Assembly (NCBI RefSeq): GCF_022179065.1
Contig: NZ_BPQD01000007.1
Location: forward strand, 372,001 to 436,000
DNA length: 64,000 nt
Source of the DNA: Methylobacterium adhaesivum
GTDB lineage: Bacteria; Pseudomonadota; Alphaproteobacteria; Rhizobiales; Beijerinckiaceae
Reading direction: 5' to 3'
Part shown: piece after piece, positions 44,017 through 53,648 of the stretch
How the letters are laid out: every line of letters begins with the position of its first letter
Numbering within the stretch: the first letter of the stretch is position 1
Program-made: the position numbers and the translations under genes
The notes under the pieces: model-generated
The model's database searches: none
What the model saw: only the letters and a program-made list of their open reading frames with translations
What the model was told of the DNA's origin: nothing

Positions 44017-45357
44017 TCATTCCCGCTCCATCCCATCAGCTTGGCGCCTCGCCTGCTGCCGCCCGAGCCAGAGGCTGTTGAGCAGCCAGGCGATAGAGAG
44101 GGGCAAGGCCGCTACGGCCACCACCGTCGTGCCGAGACCCAGGGCGTCGATTCCGGCGAACGACCACGCTCCGATCTGGTCCCCCGTGCGGTAGACCACG
44201 GTGTCGAGGAAGTTCTTGGCCTTGTAGCGGTCCTCCCGCGGCACGACGGTGAACAGCACCTCGCGGATCGGCCGGGCGATGGCGAAGTTGCCGGCCCGGC
44301 GCAGGACCTGGAACACCAACACGGCGGTGATGGTCGGTGAGACGGCGAGCGCCGCGAAACCGAGGATGCTCGCCGCCGGCAGGAGAGCGAGGCTCGGGCC
44401 GACACCGATGCGCCGGACGATCCGGCCCGTGAGGAAGAACTGTACCCCGAGGGTGAGCACGTTCACGAGCAGATCGACGCTGGCGAAGAACGCTGTCTGC
44501 GCGCCGCGATTCGGAAAGCTCTCCTTGGCGATGCTGGCCTGCTCCAAATACAGGAACGTCGAGGTGACGGAAAACAGCAGCAGGAACAGGCCGATGTTGA
44601 GAAGGTAGGGCGAGCGGAAAGTCCGGGTGATGCCTGCGAAGGCGCTGCCGCCGATGGCGTGGGCGGGGTCCGCATCTCCGGCCGCCGGCCTCCGGTGCAG
44701 CCGGTCCGACAGGCGCGCGAGGCCGCGCATGCTGAACACCGCCATCTCCAGCAGGAGGGCCGCCCCGACGAGGAGCGCCCAGGTCGGCACGTCGCGGGCG
44801 AGGACGGCGGTGGTGGCCGAGCCCGCGATGGCGCCGAGCGTCGCGCCCGCCGCCATGAAGCCGAACAGGCGCTTGCCCTGCTCGCTGGAGAACACGTCGA
44901 CGATGGTGGCCCAGAACACCGAGACCACGAACAGGTTGAAGATCGACAGCCAGACGAAGAACGCCCGGCCGATCCAGAGGTCGTCCGCGGGGCTCGCCAG
45001 ATAGAGGCCGGCGGCGAACAGCAGGATGTTGGCGGCGAAGAACCGGTAGGTCAGGGGTACGAACCGGGCGCGCGGCAGGGTTTTGACCAGCCACGCGAAG
45101 GGCAAGTTGAGCGCCAGCATGCCGACGAGCGTGCCGGTGAACAGCCAGGGCAGGTTCTCCAGGCCGCCGGCCACCCCCATCTGGTCGCGGATCGGGCGCA
45201 GCACGTAGTAGGCGGCCAGAATCGAGAAGATGTAGGCCCAGGACCACGCCAGCGCCGGCACCTCGCCGGGCCGGACATCGACGAGGCGCCCGAGCCATTG
45301 GGTCGCCCGGCCGGGGGCGGCGGCGGCGGGACCGACCGCCCCGCCGGGGCGGCTCAA
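44017..45357 (-). CDS. MFS-type transporter of the ATP/ADP translocase-like family
   Basis: A 446-residue membrane protein with about 11-12 hydrophobic helices. The early segment YVLRPIRDQMGVAGGLENLPWLF (given as YYVLRPIRDQMG and LENLPWLF) and VVSVFWATIVDVFSSEQGKRLFG are typical of the Npt-like family found in free-living bacteria. The best start is a TTG at 45357, overlapping the TGA of the upstream gene as TTGA; no ATG or GTG fits. It is the last gene of a three-gene unit with two oxidoreductases. The substrate cannot be read from sequence. Confidence 0.8.
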   Translation of the reverse strand: MSRPGGAVGPAAAAPGRATQWLGRLVDVRPGEVPALAWSWAYIFSILAAYYVLRPIRDQMGVAGGLENLPWLFTGTLVGMLALNLPFAWLVKTLPRARFVPLTYRFFAANILLFAAGLYLASPADDLWIGRAFFVWLSIFNLFVVSVFWATIVDVFSSEQGKRLFGFMAAGATLGAIAGSATTAVLARDVPTWALLVGAALLLEMAVFSMRGLARLSDRLHRRPAAGDADPAHAIGGSAFAGITRTFRSPYLLNIGLFLLLFSVTSTFLYLEQASIAKESFPNRGAQTAFFASVDLLVNVLTLGVQFFLTGRIVRRIGVGPSLALLPAASILGFAALAVSPTITAVLVFQVLRRAGNFAIARPIREVLFTVVPREDRYKAKNFLDTVVYRTGDQIGAWSFAGIDALGLGTTVVAVAALPLSIAWLLNSLWLGRQQARRQADGMERE

Positions 45358-46106
45358 CGCGCGGCTCCGAGGCGCGTCTTCAGTTCCGGGGCGGTGAGTT
45401 CGAGGGCGAAGCCCGGGGAGCCCATGGCGAAGCTGTCGGCCTTGGCGAGGGGGCCGACGACCACCGGATCGAAGCCGGCATCGGTCACAAGTCTCTCCAC
45501 CATGGCGAGGGCCTGGGCGTCGTCGCTCGCGAGGGGAATCGCCATCCGGGGGGCCTCTCGGTGGGCGTTCTTGACGAAGACTCGGTAGTTCGCCGCGTTG
45601 AAGCCGCGCACGATCCGGGCGCCGCGCAGGTATTTCGCCGAGACCGCCGCGATGCCGTTCTCCTTCACCTCGCCGTAGACCTCGCCGTCGCGGGCCTGTG
45701 TGGCGTTGCCGGCATCGATCACGATCTTGCCCTGGAGGGCGGGGCCGTAATCCTGCGCGATCTGCGGATAGGCCTTGTAGGGGACCGCGATCAGTACGAC
45801 GTCGCCGAAGGCGATGGCCTCGGCCGGGGTGCCGGCGCGCGCCCTGGGACCGAGGCTTTCGACGAGGGCCTTCAGCTCCTCGGGATGGCGGGACGACAGC
45901 ATCACCGCGTGGCCCGCCTTGGCCCACAGGCCCCCGAGGGTGCCGCCGATGTTGCCGGCGCCGACGATGCCGATGCGCAGGGGCGACGTGGCGGCCTGCG
46001 CCCAGGCGGGCCCGCCCGCGGAGACGGCGAGGGACATACCCAGGGCTAAGGACATGCCGAAGGCCAGGGCCGCGCGGCGGGAGATCGGGTCAGAGCGCAT
46101 CGACAT
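45354..46106 (-). CDS. NADP-binding oxidoreductase (F420-dependent type) with twin-arginine-like leader
   Basis: A 250-residue protein. An N-terminal leader with SRRAALAFG and a hydrophobic core ending near AWAQA suggests Tat export. The dinucleotide motif IGIVGAGNIGGTLGGLWAKAGH, shown as GIVGAGNIGGTLG, and LSSRHPEEL match the NADPH-dependent F420 reductase-like family. A conserved VIDAGNATQ segment follows. The start at 46106 overlaps the end of the aldo/keto reductase gene by 17 bp; an ATG at 46100 is an alternative. An exported NADP enzyme is odd, since the cofactor must bind before export. Confidence 0.8.
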   Translation of the reverse strand: MSMRSDPISRRAALAFGMSLALGMSLAVSAGGPAWAQAATSPLRIGIVGAGNIGGTLGGLWAKAGHAVMLSSRHPEELKALVESLGPRARAGTPAEAIAFGDVVLIAVPYKAYPQIAQDYGPALQGKIVIDAGNATQARDGEVYGEVKENGIAAVSAKYLRGARIVRGFNAANYRVFVKNAHREAPRMAIPLASDDAQALAMVERLVTDAGFDPVVVGPLAKADSFAMGSPGFALELTAPELKTRLGAAR

Positions 46107-47019
46107 AGGTCTCCATCCGGGCACGCAGGGCGGCATCGGGCATCCGGCCCCGCGCCGCCCCGAGGTTGTCCTCGACATAGGCCACCTTGGCCATGCCGGG
46201 GATCGGGCAGGTGACGGCCGGGTGGGCGAGGACGTATTTCAGGAAGAATTGCGGCCAGCTCGCGCAGTCGAATTCGGCCGTCCAGGGCGGCAGGTCGCGC
46301 CCCTGCACGGCCTTGAGCAGGCGGTCACGCCCGAACGGCACGTTGACCATCACGGCGATCCCGCGTTCGGCGGCGAGCGGCAGGATGCGCTGAGCGGCGA
46401 CGCGATCGTCGAGGGCGTAGTTCACCTGGACGAAATCCAGGGTCTCGCGGCGCATCACCGCTTCGAGATCCGCGAACTGACTGTCGCGCCACACGGTGAC
46501 GCCGACGTAGCGAATGCGTTTCCCCGCCTTGAGATCCCGCAGGGTGGCGAGGTTCATCGCCGTGTCGATGAGGTTGTGCACGGCCACGAGGTCGATCATC
46601 GCGGTGTTCATGCGCTTGAACGACCGTTCGATCTCGGCGAGCCCCGCCTCGCGTCCGGGCGTGCCGACCTTGCTGCACAAGAAGAGTTTTTCCCGCAATC
46701 CCGGCTCGGCCAGGATGAGGCCGAGGACGTCCTCGGCCGTGCCGTAGCTCGGAGCGGTGTCGATCACCGAACCGCCCAGAGCCACGAACCGCAGCACCGC
46801 TTCGCGCAAGGGGGCGATCGCCTCCGGCGTCGGCGCGACTTCGTAGCGGCGCGAGGTGCCGATGCCGATGGCGGGCAGCGTCTCGCCGGAGGATGGGATC
46901 GCCCGGCGCAGGAGGGCCGCGGGCTCCGCCCGCACGGGCGTCACGGCCTGCCCCAGGAGCGGCAGGGCGAGGGGGAGCAGGCCGGTGCCGGCCAGGACGG
47001 CGCGTCGGGATGGATGCAT
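46090..47019 (-). CDS. Aldo/keto reductase with twin-arginine signal
   Basis: A 309-residue protein. Its first 31 residues (PSRRAVLAGTGLLPLALPLL) form a Tat-type leader ending near PVRA. The rest is an aldo/keto reductase barrel: IGIGTSRRYEV, the VIDTAPSYGTAEDVLG catalytic aspartate-tyrosine segment, a lysine in LCSKVGTP, histidine in VAVHNLID, and IPGMAKVAYVEDNLGAA near the C-terminus. Exported members of the family are known. It is first in a coupled run with the NADP oxidoreductase and transporter. Confidence 0.87.
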   Translation of the reverse strand: MHPSRRAVLAGTGLLPLALPLLGQAVTPVRAEPAALLRRAIPSSGETLPAIGIGTSRRYEVAPTPEAIAPLREAVLRFVALGGSVIDTAPSYGTAEDVLGLILAEPGLREKLFLCSKVGTPGREAGLAEIERSFKRMNTAMIDLVAVHNLIDTAMNLATLRDLKAGKRIRYVGVTVWRDSQFADLEAVMRRETLDFVQVNYALDDRVAAQRILPLAAERGIAVMVNVPFGRDRLLKAVQGRDLPPWTAEFDCASWPQFFLKYVLAHPAVTCPIPGMAKVAYVEDNLGAARGRMPDAALRARMETYVDAL

Positions 47020-47090
47020 GGGCCGGGTTCCTCACGGGGACGGGCTGCCTCCGATCTAGGGCACCGCCCGGAAACGGGGAGGCCGCCGCC

Positions 47091-50000
47091 CTATCCGAGC
47101 GCCCGTTGCAGAGCCGAGGCGAAGCCCGCGAACTCGACGGTCCGGCGCCGGTAGGACTGGAAGAAGCGCACGGTGCCGGCGCGGAGCGCGGCGCGCGGAA
47201 CTCCGAGTTCGAACCCGCCGCCGAGGGCGTGCGACGTTCCGAGATGGGCCGCGATGTCGGGCCGGGCGAGGCGCGCCGCGATGCAGGCCTGCGGTCGCCC
47301 CGTCGCACCGTCCCAGAGGGCGAAGGTGCACAGCACGGGGCCGAGGCCGCGCGCGAAGGCCCAGCCCCGGCAGTCCACGATTCCGCCGAGACCTTCGACG
47401 TTCGCCCGAGCGGCCCACTCGATGGCCGGCGGCCGCTTCAGCCGCTTGATGAAGTGCCGTCGGAAGGAGGCCGGCATCGCGCCGTCGATGCGATAGCGGC
47501 CCGGTCCCGGGGCGATCTCGAGGAACGGCGGCAGGTCGCCTCGGGGGGCCCGGCCACCGTCGAAGGTGATCGCGTAGCGTCCGGGCTCCAGGCCGGTGAG
47601 GGCGGCGACGAGGCGGACCGTGCCGTCGCCCGCCGCGGCGGGGCCGATCCGCGCGTACCACGCCGTTCCGTCCTGCCCGCGCAACCGGAGGCTTGGGCGG
47701 GCATCGGCCGGGCCGTCGCCGTCGAGGCGTCCCGCGAGAGCCCACAGGTCCCCCGGCCCCGCGAGGAGAACGCCCCCGGCCTCGGGCAGATTGTGGCGGA
47801 TGTCGCGCAGGGCAGGGCCGGGCGCGGGCGGGCCGGTATCGCGGGTGAAACGGACGAGCGCCCCGTCCGTGGCGCCGCCTGCGAAGACCTGCCCAAGGCC
47901 CTGCGCCACCAGGGGGCCTTCACGACCGACCTGCACGAGGTCGAGGGTATGGGCTCCGAAATCGAGGCCGGCGACATCGACGGTTCCGGTGAAGCCCGCC
48001 CGCGCTGCGTCGGGGTCACCGAGGCTTGCGGCCACGTCCGGGCGGTCGTCCGGGTGCAGGAGCGCGTAGGCCGTGCGCGAGGGGCCTGTGAACCGCAGGT
48101 AGGTCCGCTCGGGTACCGGGGCGTCGAGGCGGCGCAGCCAGCCCTTCACCGAGAGATGCCGCAGGACGACGTCGTGACCGCTCGGTCGGGCGATCTCCCG
48201 GTCGTCGAGGCGCAGGCCATCGCGGGCGAAGACCAGGGTCGCGTGCGTGAGCGGAAGGGTGGTGGCCGGCAGGGCCCCATCGGGGTCGGGCAGGGCGTCG
48301 AGGAGGGGAACGGCGGGCCGGGTGCCCGCACCGCCCCCCGGCACGGCGGCCGCGCCGTCCCAGAGGATATCGCGCGTCACCCAAGAGGGGGCGTTGACCC
48401 GCAGGCCCATCTCCGCAAGCGACAGGTCGAAGGTCACGCGCAGCCGGTCCGGCACCCGGTCGTGCGGACACGGGCAGGCGGCGATGAGGCGCTCGTAGAG
48501 GGCCCGCACCCCGTCGAGATGGGCCGCCACGGTGGGGAAGTCCTTGGCCCGCACCGCCGCGCGCATCCGGTCGAGGCGGGCGGGATCGTGGTAGAGTTCG
48601 AGGAGCCGCCCCCGCACGGCGCCCGGATCGTGGGGCGGAACGAGGAATCCGTCGACGCCGTCCGTCACCCGCTCGGCAAGCGCCCCCATGGCGGTGGCCA
48701 CGGGCACCAGACCGGCCTGCCACGCCTCCGTCAGGGCGATGACGTAGGTCTCAGGCCAGGTCGAGAGGTGAAGCGAGACGTCGCAGCCCGCCAGCAGGGC
48801 ATGGATGGCGTGCGGCTCATAGGGGCCCGAGATGGTGAGGCGGTCGGGTCCGATGCCCCGCAGGCGCCCGGCATGATGCTCGTCGACGCGGCCGAACACC
48901 TTGAAGTGGATGCGGTAATCCTCGCAGATCCGCATGAGTTCGATGATGTCGCTGCCGCCCTTGTGGTGACTGAAGTTGCCGAGCACCGCGACGGTGAGGC
49001 GGGGGCCGTCCCCGGCGGTGGGGCGGGCCGTCCGCGCCATGGGAGCGGGGTCGATGGGAGCAGGGTCGACGGGGCTCAGCATCGCCAGGGTGACGATGCG
49101 GTCGGCTGCGATCTCGGGGTAGAACGCCCGCAGGTAGGCCCCCGTCGACGGCGTGCTCGTGACGAAGGCGTCGACGGCGCGCACGACAAGAGACACGAAT
49201 CCGTCGCGCCGTGCCTTGGCCCCCGAGGGATAGTTGCTGGCGGCGACGAGGCAGGCGTCGCACTGATCGCGCCCGCGCCTCACCACGTCGCAGAAGCGGC
49301 CGGCATGGTCGAGGAGCAGCCAGCGCTCGCAGATGAGGTAGTGGTCGTGCAGGTGGTAGACCACGGGCACGCCGCAGGCCCGAGCCACCAGGGGCAGGCT
49401 GAGCGGCAGGTGGAGAAGATGGTGGATGTGGACGAGGTCCACCCGCTGCTCGAACAGGATCCGCTCGAACACGCCCTCGACATGGGGATCGGTGAGCTTG
49501 GGCAGGCCCGTCTCGCCACACGGCACGGTCTCGCTCACCCCCTCGCCTTCGAGCCGCAGAGACCAGTGCCCGTCGTGGAGGATGGGAAATAGAAAAAGGA
49601 TCTCGTAGTCCGGCGCGAGGCCCGACAGGGCCTCCTGATAGATCTCGACGCCGCCGCCGCCGCGATGGCCCGCGCGGTTGTGGCTGAGCATCAGCACCCG
49701 GCGCGGAGCCGGCCGCCGTGTGGGACGCGGGCGCTGCGGCAGGGCGGCCGCCGCCGCGAGGATCGCGGCGACGCGGTGGTCGTAGAGGTGCTCGGCCTGT
49801 GTACGGGCCCGGGCCGCCCGCGCGGCCGCGATCCGCGCCTGCGGCTGCTCCAGCATCTCGCCGATGACGCGGGCGCCCGCCGCGTCGTCGGCACAGAGCG
49901 CGATCTCGGAATTTGGCTCGTAATAGTCGCGGATCTCGGGCTCGGGCGAGATTACCACCTGGAACCCGCCGGCCAGCGCCGTCTCGAACAGCCGGGGCGG

Positions 50001-50702
50001 CGGCGTCGAGCCTTGGGCCTGCTTCGTGTCGGAGGCGGAGAACACCCGCGGCAGGGTGAGGACGACGCGGCTGCGGTTGGCCAATCGCGCGAAATCGCGG
50101 TTGCCGCAGCGCCAGTCCGTGACCAAGCCCGGATCGTCGAGGGCGGGCGGACCGATATAGGTGTTCCACGGCAGGGCGAGCTTGACCTTCAGGTCGGGCG
50201 GCAGGCGTTCCAGGATCGCGTTGAGGCTCTCCACCCGGTTCGGCCAAGCGGTGCCGATGAACAGCAGATCGTAGAGGTAGTCCCGGTCGTCGCCGAGAAC
50301 GGGCAGGTCCTGGAACAGGCTCGCGGCCGCGAGGGGCAGGTGCCGGGCCCGGCCCCCATACGCCGGGACGCTGGCCCGGTCGTTGGTGAAGACGAGATCG
50401 AAGGCCGTCGAGCAGCGCACGTTGTCGGCGAGCTCGTAGGGGTCTTCCGTGGTCCAAAGGATGCTCAAGCGCGCGAGTGCCGCGAGGCGGCCGAGAACGG
50501 GCGCGTGCTTGCGGGCGCCGCCGAAGGCGAACACGGTGTCGAGGCCTTCGTCCGCCAGGGTCGCCAGGGCGTCGGCGTGGCCGGCGAGGTGCACGCGTGA
50601 CACACTGGGATGGCGCCTGAGGGCATCGGCGAGGCCAAGCACGATGTAATGGTTGTGCGTGCCCGGCTCCGTGTCGAGAAGCAGGATCGAGAAACCGGCC
50701 AT
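47091..50702 (-). CDS. Large two-part glycosyltransferase with C-terminal accessory domain
   Basis: A 1,203-residue cytoplasmic protein. Residues 1-330 resemble the CgeB-type glycosyltransferase group (FSILLLDTEPGTHNHYIVLG; WTTEDPYEL; FIGTAWPNRVESLNAIL). Residues about 350-780 are a GT4 enzyme (VLMLSHNRAGHRGGGGVEIY; VYHLHDHYLICERW; VAVLGNFSHHKGGSDI; LTEAWQAGLVPVAT). The last 400 residues are beta-rich without a known family and may bind glycan. I chose the ATG at 50702, which begins MAGFSILLLD. It follows the smaller CgeB-type gene by 17 bp. The glycan target is unknown. Confidence 0.85.
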   Translation of the reverse strand: MAGFSILLLDTEPGTHNHYIVLGLADALRRHPSVSRVHLAGHADALATLADEGLDTVFAFGGARKHAPVLGRLAALARLSILWTTEDPYELADNVRCSTAFDLVFTNDRASVPAYGGRARHLPLAAASLFQDLPVLGDDRDYLYDLLFIGTAWPNRVESLNAILERLPPDLKVKLALPWNTYIGPPALDDPGLVTDWRCGNRDFARLANRSRVVLTLPRVFSASDTKQAQGSTPPPRLFETALAGGFQVVISPEPEIRDYYEPNSEIALCADDAAGARVIGEMLEQPQARIAAARAARARTQAEHLYDHRVAAILAAAAALPQRPRPTRRPAPRRVLMLSHNRAGHRGGGGVEIYQEALSGLAPDYEILFLFPILHDGHWSLRLEGEGVSETVPCGETGLPKLTDPHVEGVFERILFEQRVDLVHIHHLLHLPLSLPLVARACGVPVVYHLHDHYLICERWLLLDHAGRFCDVVRRGRDQCDACLVAASNYPSGAKARRDGFVSLVVRAVDAFVTSTPSTGAYLRAFYPEIAADRIVTLAMLSPVDPAPIDPAPMARTARPTAGDGPRLTVAVLGNFSHHKGGSDIIELMRICEDYRIHFKVFGRVDEHHAGRLRGIGPDRLTISGPYEPHAIHALLAGCDVSLHLSTWPETYVIALTEAWQAGLVPVATAMGALAERVTDGVDGFLVPPHDPGAVRGRLLELYHDPARLDRMRAAVRAKDFPTVAAHLDGVRALYERLIAACPCPHDRVPDRLRVTFDLSLAEMGLRVNAPSWVTRDILWDGAAAVPGGGAGTRPAVPLLDALPDPDGALPATTLPLTHATLVFARDGLRLDDREIARPSGHDVVLRHLSVKGWLRRLDAPVPERTYLRFTGPSRTAYALLHPDDRPDVAASLGDPDAARAGFTGTVDVAGLDFGAHTLDLVQVGREGPLVAQGLGQVFAGGATDGALVRFTRDTGPPAPGPALRDIRHNLPEAGGVLLAGPGDLWALAGRLDGDGPADARPSLRLRGQDGTAWYARIGPAAAGDGTVRLVAALTGLEPGRYAITFDGGRAPRGDLPPFLEIAPGPGRYRIDGAMPASFRRHFIKRLKRPPAIEWAARANVEGLGGIVDCRGWAFARGLGPVLCTFALWDGATGRPQACIAARLARPDIAAHLGTSHALGGGFELGVPRAALRAGTVRFFQSYRRRTVEFAGFASALQRALG

Positions 50703-50719
50703 GGGCGCTGCGTGGTCCG

Positions 50720-51766
50720 TCAGCGCCGGACCATGGCGAGGCGTGGTCGCTCGGGCGCGCCGGCCGTCTCCATCGTCACACGCGTACGGCGGCACAGGGT
50801 GAGGATCCGGGCCGCGCGCTGCGCGTAGGTGTGCTCGCGCAGGGCCCGGCTCTGGGCGCGGGCGGCGATGGCCTGGATTGCCGCCGGATCGTCGAGGGCC
50901 TGCGCGATGGCGCGGGCGATGTCGGCGACCCCGTCCACGAGCAGGATTTCCCGGCCGGGCTCGAACACGTCGCAGATTTCGAGACCGGTGGCGAAATAGA
51001 GCTGCGCCGAGCCGGCGAGGGCCACCTCGAAGGTGCGGGGGCCGGGCGTGGCCGGCGGCAGGGCGAAACGGCGGTTGGCGATGTCGAGGTCGCGCCCGAT
51101 GTTGAGAGTCAGGCGGGCGCCCGCGGCATGGTCCGCCATCTCGGCCGGGCTGAGGCGCCGGTTCGTGGCGCAGCGGATGTCGGACGGCCAGTCGGTCCCG
51201 AGGATCGCCACGGGATGGCGCGACAGCACGGCATCGGCCCGGCGGATCAGGGCGACGCGGTTCGGATAGGCGACGCCGCAGAAGAACACCACGTTCTCCC
51301 GCTCCGACACCGGCACGAGGTCGCGAAAGTGGCGCGCCCGCGAGGCGGCCAGGGGCAGGTGGTGGACGTTGCCGTGCCGGTAATGATGCACGGCCCAGGA
51401 ATCGTTTGAGAAGATGATGTCGGCGTTGAGTTCGGCCTTGAACGCATAATCGAATTCATAGGGGTCGTCGGTCAGCCAATAGGCGAGTTCGGCCCCGGCA
51501 CCGTCCGCCGCGCGACGAAGTCCGCGCAGATCGGAGGCATCCGGCACGAGACTGCCGACGGCGACCACGAGATCGGGACGGAACTGACGGATCACCGCCG
51601 GCGCGAGGTCGAGGGGCACCGTCTTTACCTGAGCCTCGCCCAGGATTTCGACGAACCCTTCGGCGAGACTCGGGCGGATCGCGGTATTGGTATTCAGGGC
51701 ATCTTGAAACGTACTCGTTACGAGCACCTTTTGTCCGCCGAAACCTCGCGCGGTGTGAAAATTCAT
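50720..51766 (-). CDS. CgeB-like glycosyltransferase
   Basis: A 348-residue protein of the CgeB/DUF3880 glycosyltransferase group. Features: KVLVTSTFQDALNTNTAI, ELAYWLTDDPYEFDYAF, FFCGVAYPNRVALIRRAD and the C-terminal FEVALAGSAQLYFATGLEICDVFEPGREIL region, given as FEVALAGSAQLYF. It is related to the N-terminal part of the next gene, with which it forms an operon. The start MNFHTARGFGGQKVLV at 51766 is an ATG. It is divergent from the four-gene glycan operon; the 145-base gap is AT-rich. Confidence 0.85.
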   Translation of the reverse strand: MNFHTARGFGGQKVLVTSTFQDALNTNTAIRPSLAEGFVEILGEAQVKTVPLDLAPAVIRQFRPDLVVAVGSLVPDASDLRGLRRAADGAGAELAYWLTDDPYEFDYAFKAELNADIIFSNDSWAVHHYRHGNVHHLPLAASRARHFRDLVPVSERENVVFFCGVAYPNRVALIRRADAVLSRHPVAILGTDWPSDIRCATNRRLSPAEMADHAAGARLTLNIGRDLDIANRRFALPPATPGPRTFEVALAGSAQLYFATGLEICDVFEPGREILLVDGVADIARAIAQALDDPAAIQAIAARAQSRALREHTYAQRAARILTLCRRTRVTMETAGAPERPRLAMVRR

Positions 51767-51911
51767 CCTGTGTCTCGAGCTGAACAACGAAGCATGACGG
51801 TTTGACTTTGCGAACGCCAAAACAATAAGTCCGAGGCTTTCAATTGTCCATGCGTCCCATAAAAAGCTCTTACCAGGGACAAACGGCAATAGAATACACG
51901 ACAAATGGCAA

Positions 51912-53648
51912 ATGAGCTGGGATAAATTGGCAATCGCTACGGCCACGCCTGAACCGGCGCCCCTCGTGGTCCCCGGTCCGGACGCGCGCGTGCTCCATCC
52001 GTTTCGGCCGCTCCTCACGGGGTCGGTCGTCCTCGCCGGGGCCGCGTCGGACCCGCTCCTCGCCGCCCTTCGCGAGACGGCGCGGAGCGTCGCGACCGGC
52101 GATGGGCGCGGGGACGGCCTCTGCGTCGACACGGTCGTGCTGGTCGCCCCGGAGGGGTCGGAGGCGGATCCTCTGGGGGAGGCGGTCGCCCGGCTGAATC
52201 CGGGCGGCCACCTGATCGTGGTGGTCGAGAACGCCTTGAGCCTGCGCCGCTTCGCCGATCGCCCCGAGACCGCCGGGATGCCCAACCTGTTCACCCCGGA
52301 GGATCGCGCGGGACCGGACGGCTCCATGCTGCCGACGCGCCGGGGCCTACGGGACCGGCTGGCCGATCTCGGCCTCCCGGAGCAGGCGTGGTGGTTTCCC
52401 TTTCCCAGCCACCACGTCGCCCTCAGCCTCGTCTCTGAGAACGGGCTGGCGCCGCACGGGGCGGGCACGTTCGATCCGGGCATCCTCGCCGCCGAGTCCG
52501 CGTCGTTCGATTCCCCCACCGGGGGAGGAGACCGCCTCCGGCGCGCATGGGCCGGAGTCGCCCAGGCCGGCCTCCTGGGCGATTTCGCCCCCGCCTTCGC
52601 CGTGGCGGCCTCGGCGGCGGCCCTCCCGGCCGATCCCCGCCTCGCCGTGCATTTCGGCCATCGCCGCCGCCCCGCCTTCGACAAGGCGGTGACCTTCGCG
52701 CGGGTGGGTGAGACGATCCGGGTCACGCGCGCCGCGCTCCATCCCGGCCCGCCGCGCACCGTGGCGGGCGTCACCAACCTTTTCCCGGACGAGCCCTACA
52801 TCCCCGGCGTGCCGTGGCAGGCGGGCCTGCGGACCCTCCTCGCCCGGGACGGCTGGACCGTGGCGGAGATCGTCGCCTGGGCCCGCATCTGGTGGGACGC
52901 CGTGCGGACGCTCCACGGCGGAGGGGGCGACCTCACCCTCGGCATGTCCCTGCCCGGCACGGCCATCGATGCGATTCCGCGCAACCTCCTGCACCGGAAC
53001 GGAAGCCCGGTGTTCATTGATGCCGAATGGGCGGTCGACACTCTGACCGTCGACCACCTCCTCGTGCGCGGCCTCGTCAACGCGCTCACCGACATCGAGG
53101 CCTGCGGCACGCCCGGCCCCGGCATCGGGCCGTCCCTGCTGCCCCTCGTCCGACGCATTGCCGACGGGTTGGGCCTGCCCCTCGACGGAGCGACCCTGGA
53201 TGAAGCCCTGTGCCGCGAGAGCCGGTTCCAGACGACGGTGAGCGGAATCGAGACGCGGCGCGACCGTGCCTGGCTCGCCGGCACCCGGCTGCCCCTGCCC
53301 CCAGCCGTGCCAGATCCCCTCGCTGAACGCGACCGCGCCATCGCCCGCCTGCAGGACGAAGTCGCAGCTCTTCGGGCGGAGAGCGAGCGCCGGGTCGCCG
53401 CCGTCACCGAAGAGCTGGAGGAGTCGCGCCGCCGGACCGACCGCGTCATCCGGTACGCGGCGGAACTCGATCGGGATCGCGGGCGCTTGAGCCAAGCCCT
53501 GGCCGAGGCGCAGACCCGTGGCGACCGCCTCGAGGCGGCGCGGATTCCAGACCGGGGCGGGCGCTATCGCATCTTCGCCGGCGCCGTCCGCGACGCGCTG
53601 GCCACCGGTTTGCGCCGCGCGCGAATGCGGGACGGCCGGGCACCATGA
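51912..53648 (+). CDS. Methyltransferase-like protein with C-terminal coiled coil
   Basis: A 578-residue protein. Residues about 30-200 look like a SAM-methyltransferase fold (LNPGGHLIVVVENALSLRRF resembles a post-motif strand and helix), but the glycine-rich SAM motif is poor (VVLAGAASDP). A middle part includes NLLHRNGSPVFIDAEWAVD, which recalls kinase-like or choline-kinase-type domains. Residues about 470-550 form a coiled coil (RAIARLQDEVAALRAESERR). I do not recognise a family. Its stop overlaps the next start by 4 bp, so it heads a coupled operon. Confidence 0.65.
   Translation: MSWDKLAIATATPEPAPLVVPGPDARVLHPFRPLLTGSVVLAGAASDPLLAALRETARSVATGDGRGDGLCVDTVVLVAPEGSEADPLGEAVARLNPGGHLIVVVENALSLRRFADRPETAGMPNLFTPEDRAGPDGSMLPTRRGLRDRLADLGLPEQAWWFPFPSHHVALSLVSENGLAPHGAGTFDPGILAAESASFDSPTGGGDRLRRAWAGVAQAGLLGDFAPAFAVAASAAALPADPRLAVHFGHRRRPAFDKAVTFARVGETIRVTRAALHPGPPRTVAGVTNLFPDEPYIPGVPWQAGLRTLLARDGWTVAEIVAWARIWWDAVRTLHGGGGDLTLGMSLPGTAIDAIPRNLLHRNGSPVFIDAEWAVDTLTVDHLLVRGLVNALTDIEACGTPGPGIGPSLLPLVRRIADGLGLPLDGATLDEALCRESRFQTTVSGIETRRDRAWLAGTRLPLPPAVPDPLAERDRAIARLQDEVAALRAESERRVAAVTEELEESRRRTDRVIRYAAELDRDRGRLSQALAEAQTRGDRLEAARIPDRGGRYRIFAGAVRDALATGLRRARMRDGRAP

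Noticed and set aside
51802-51830. TTGACT-N17-ATAAGT as a promoter of the glycan operon
   Set aside because: The -35 is good but the -10 matches poorly; I left it out as a feature.
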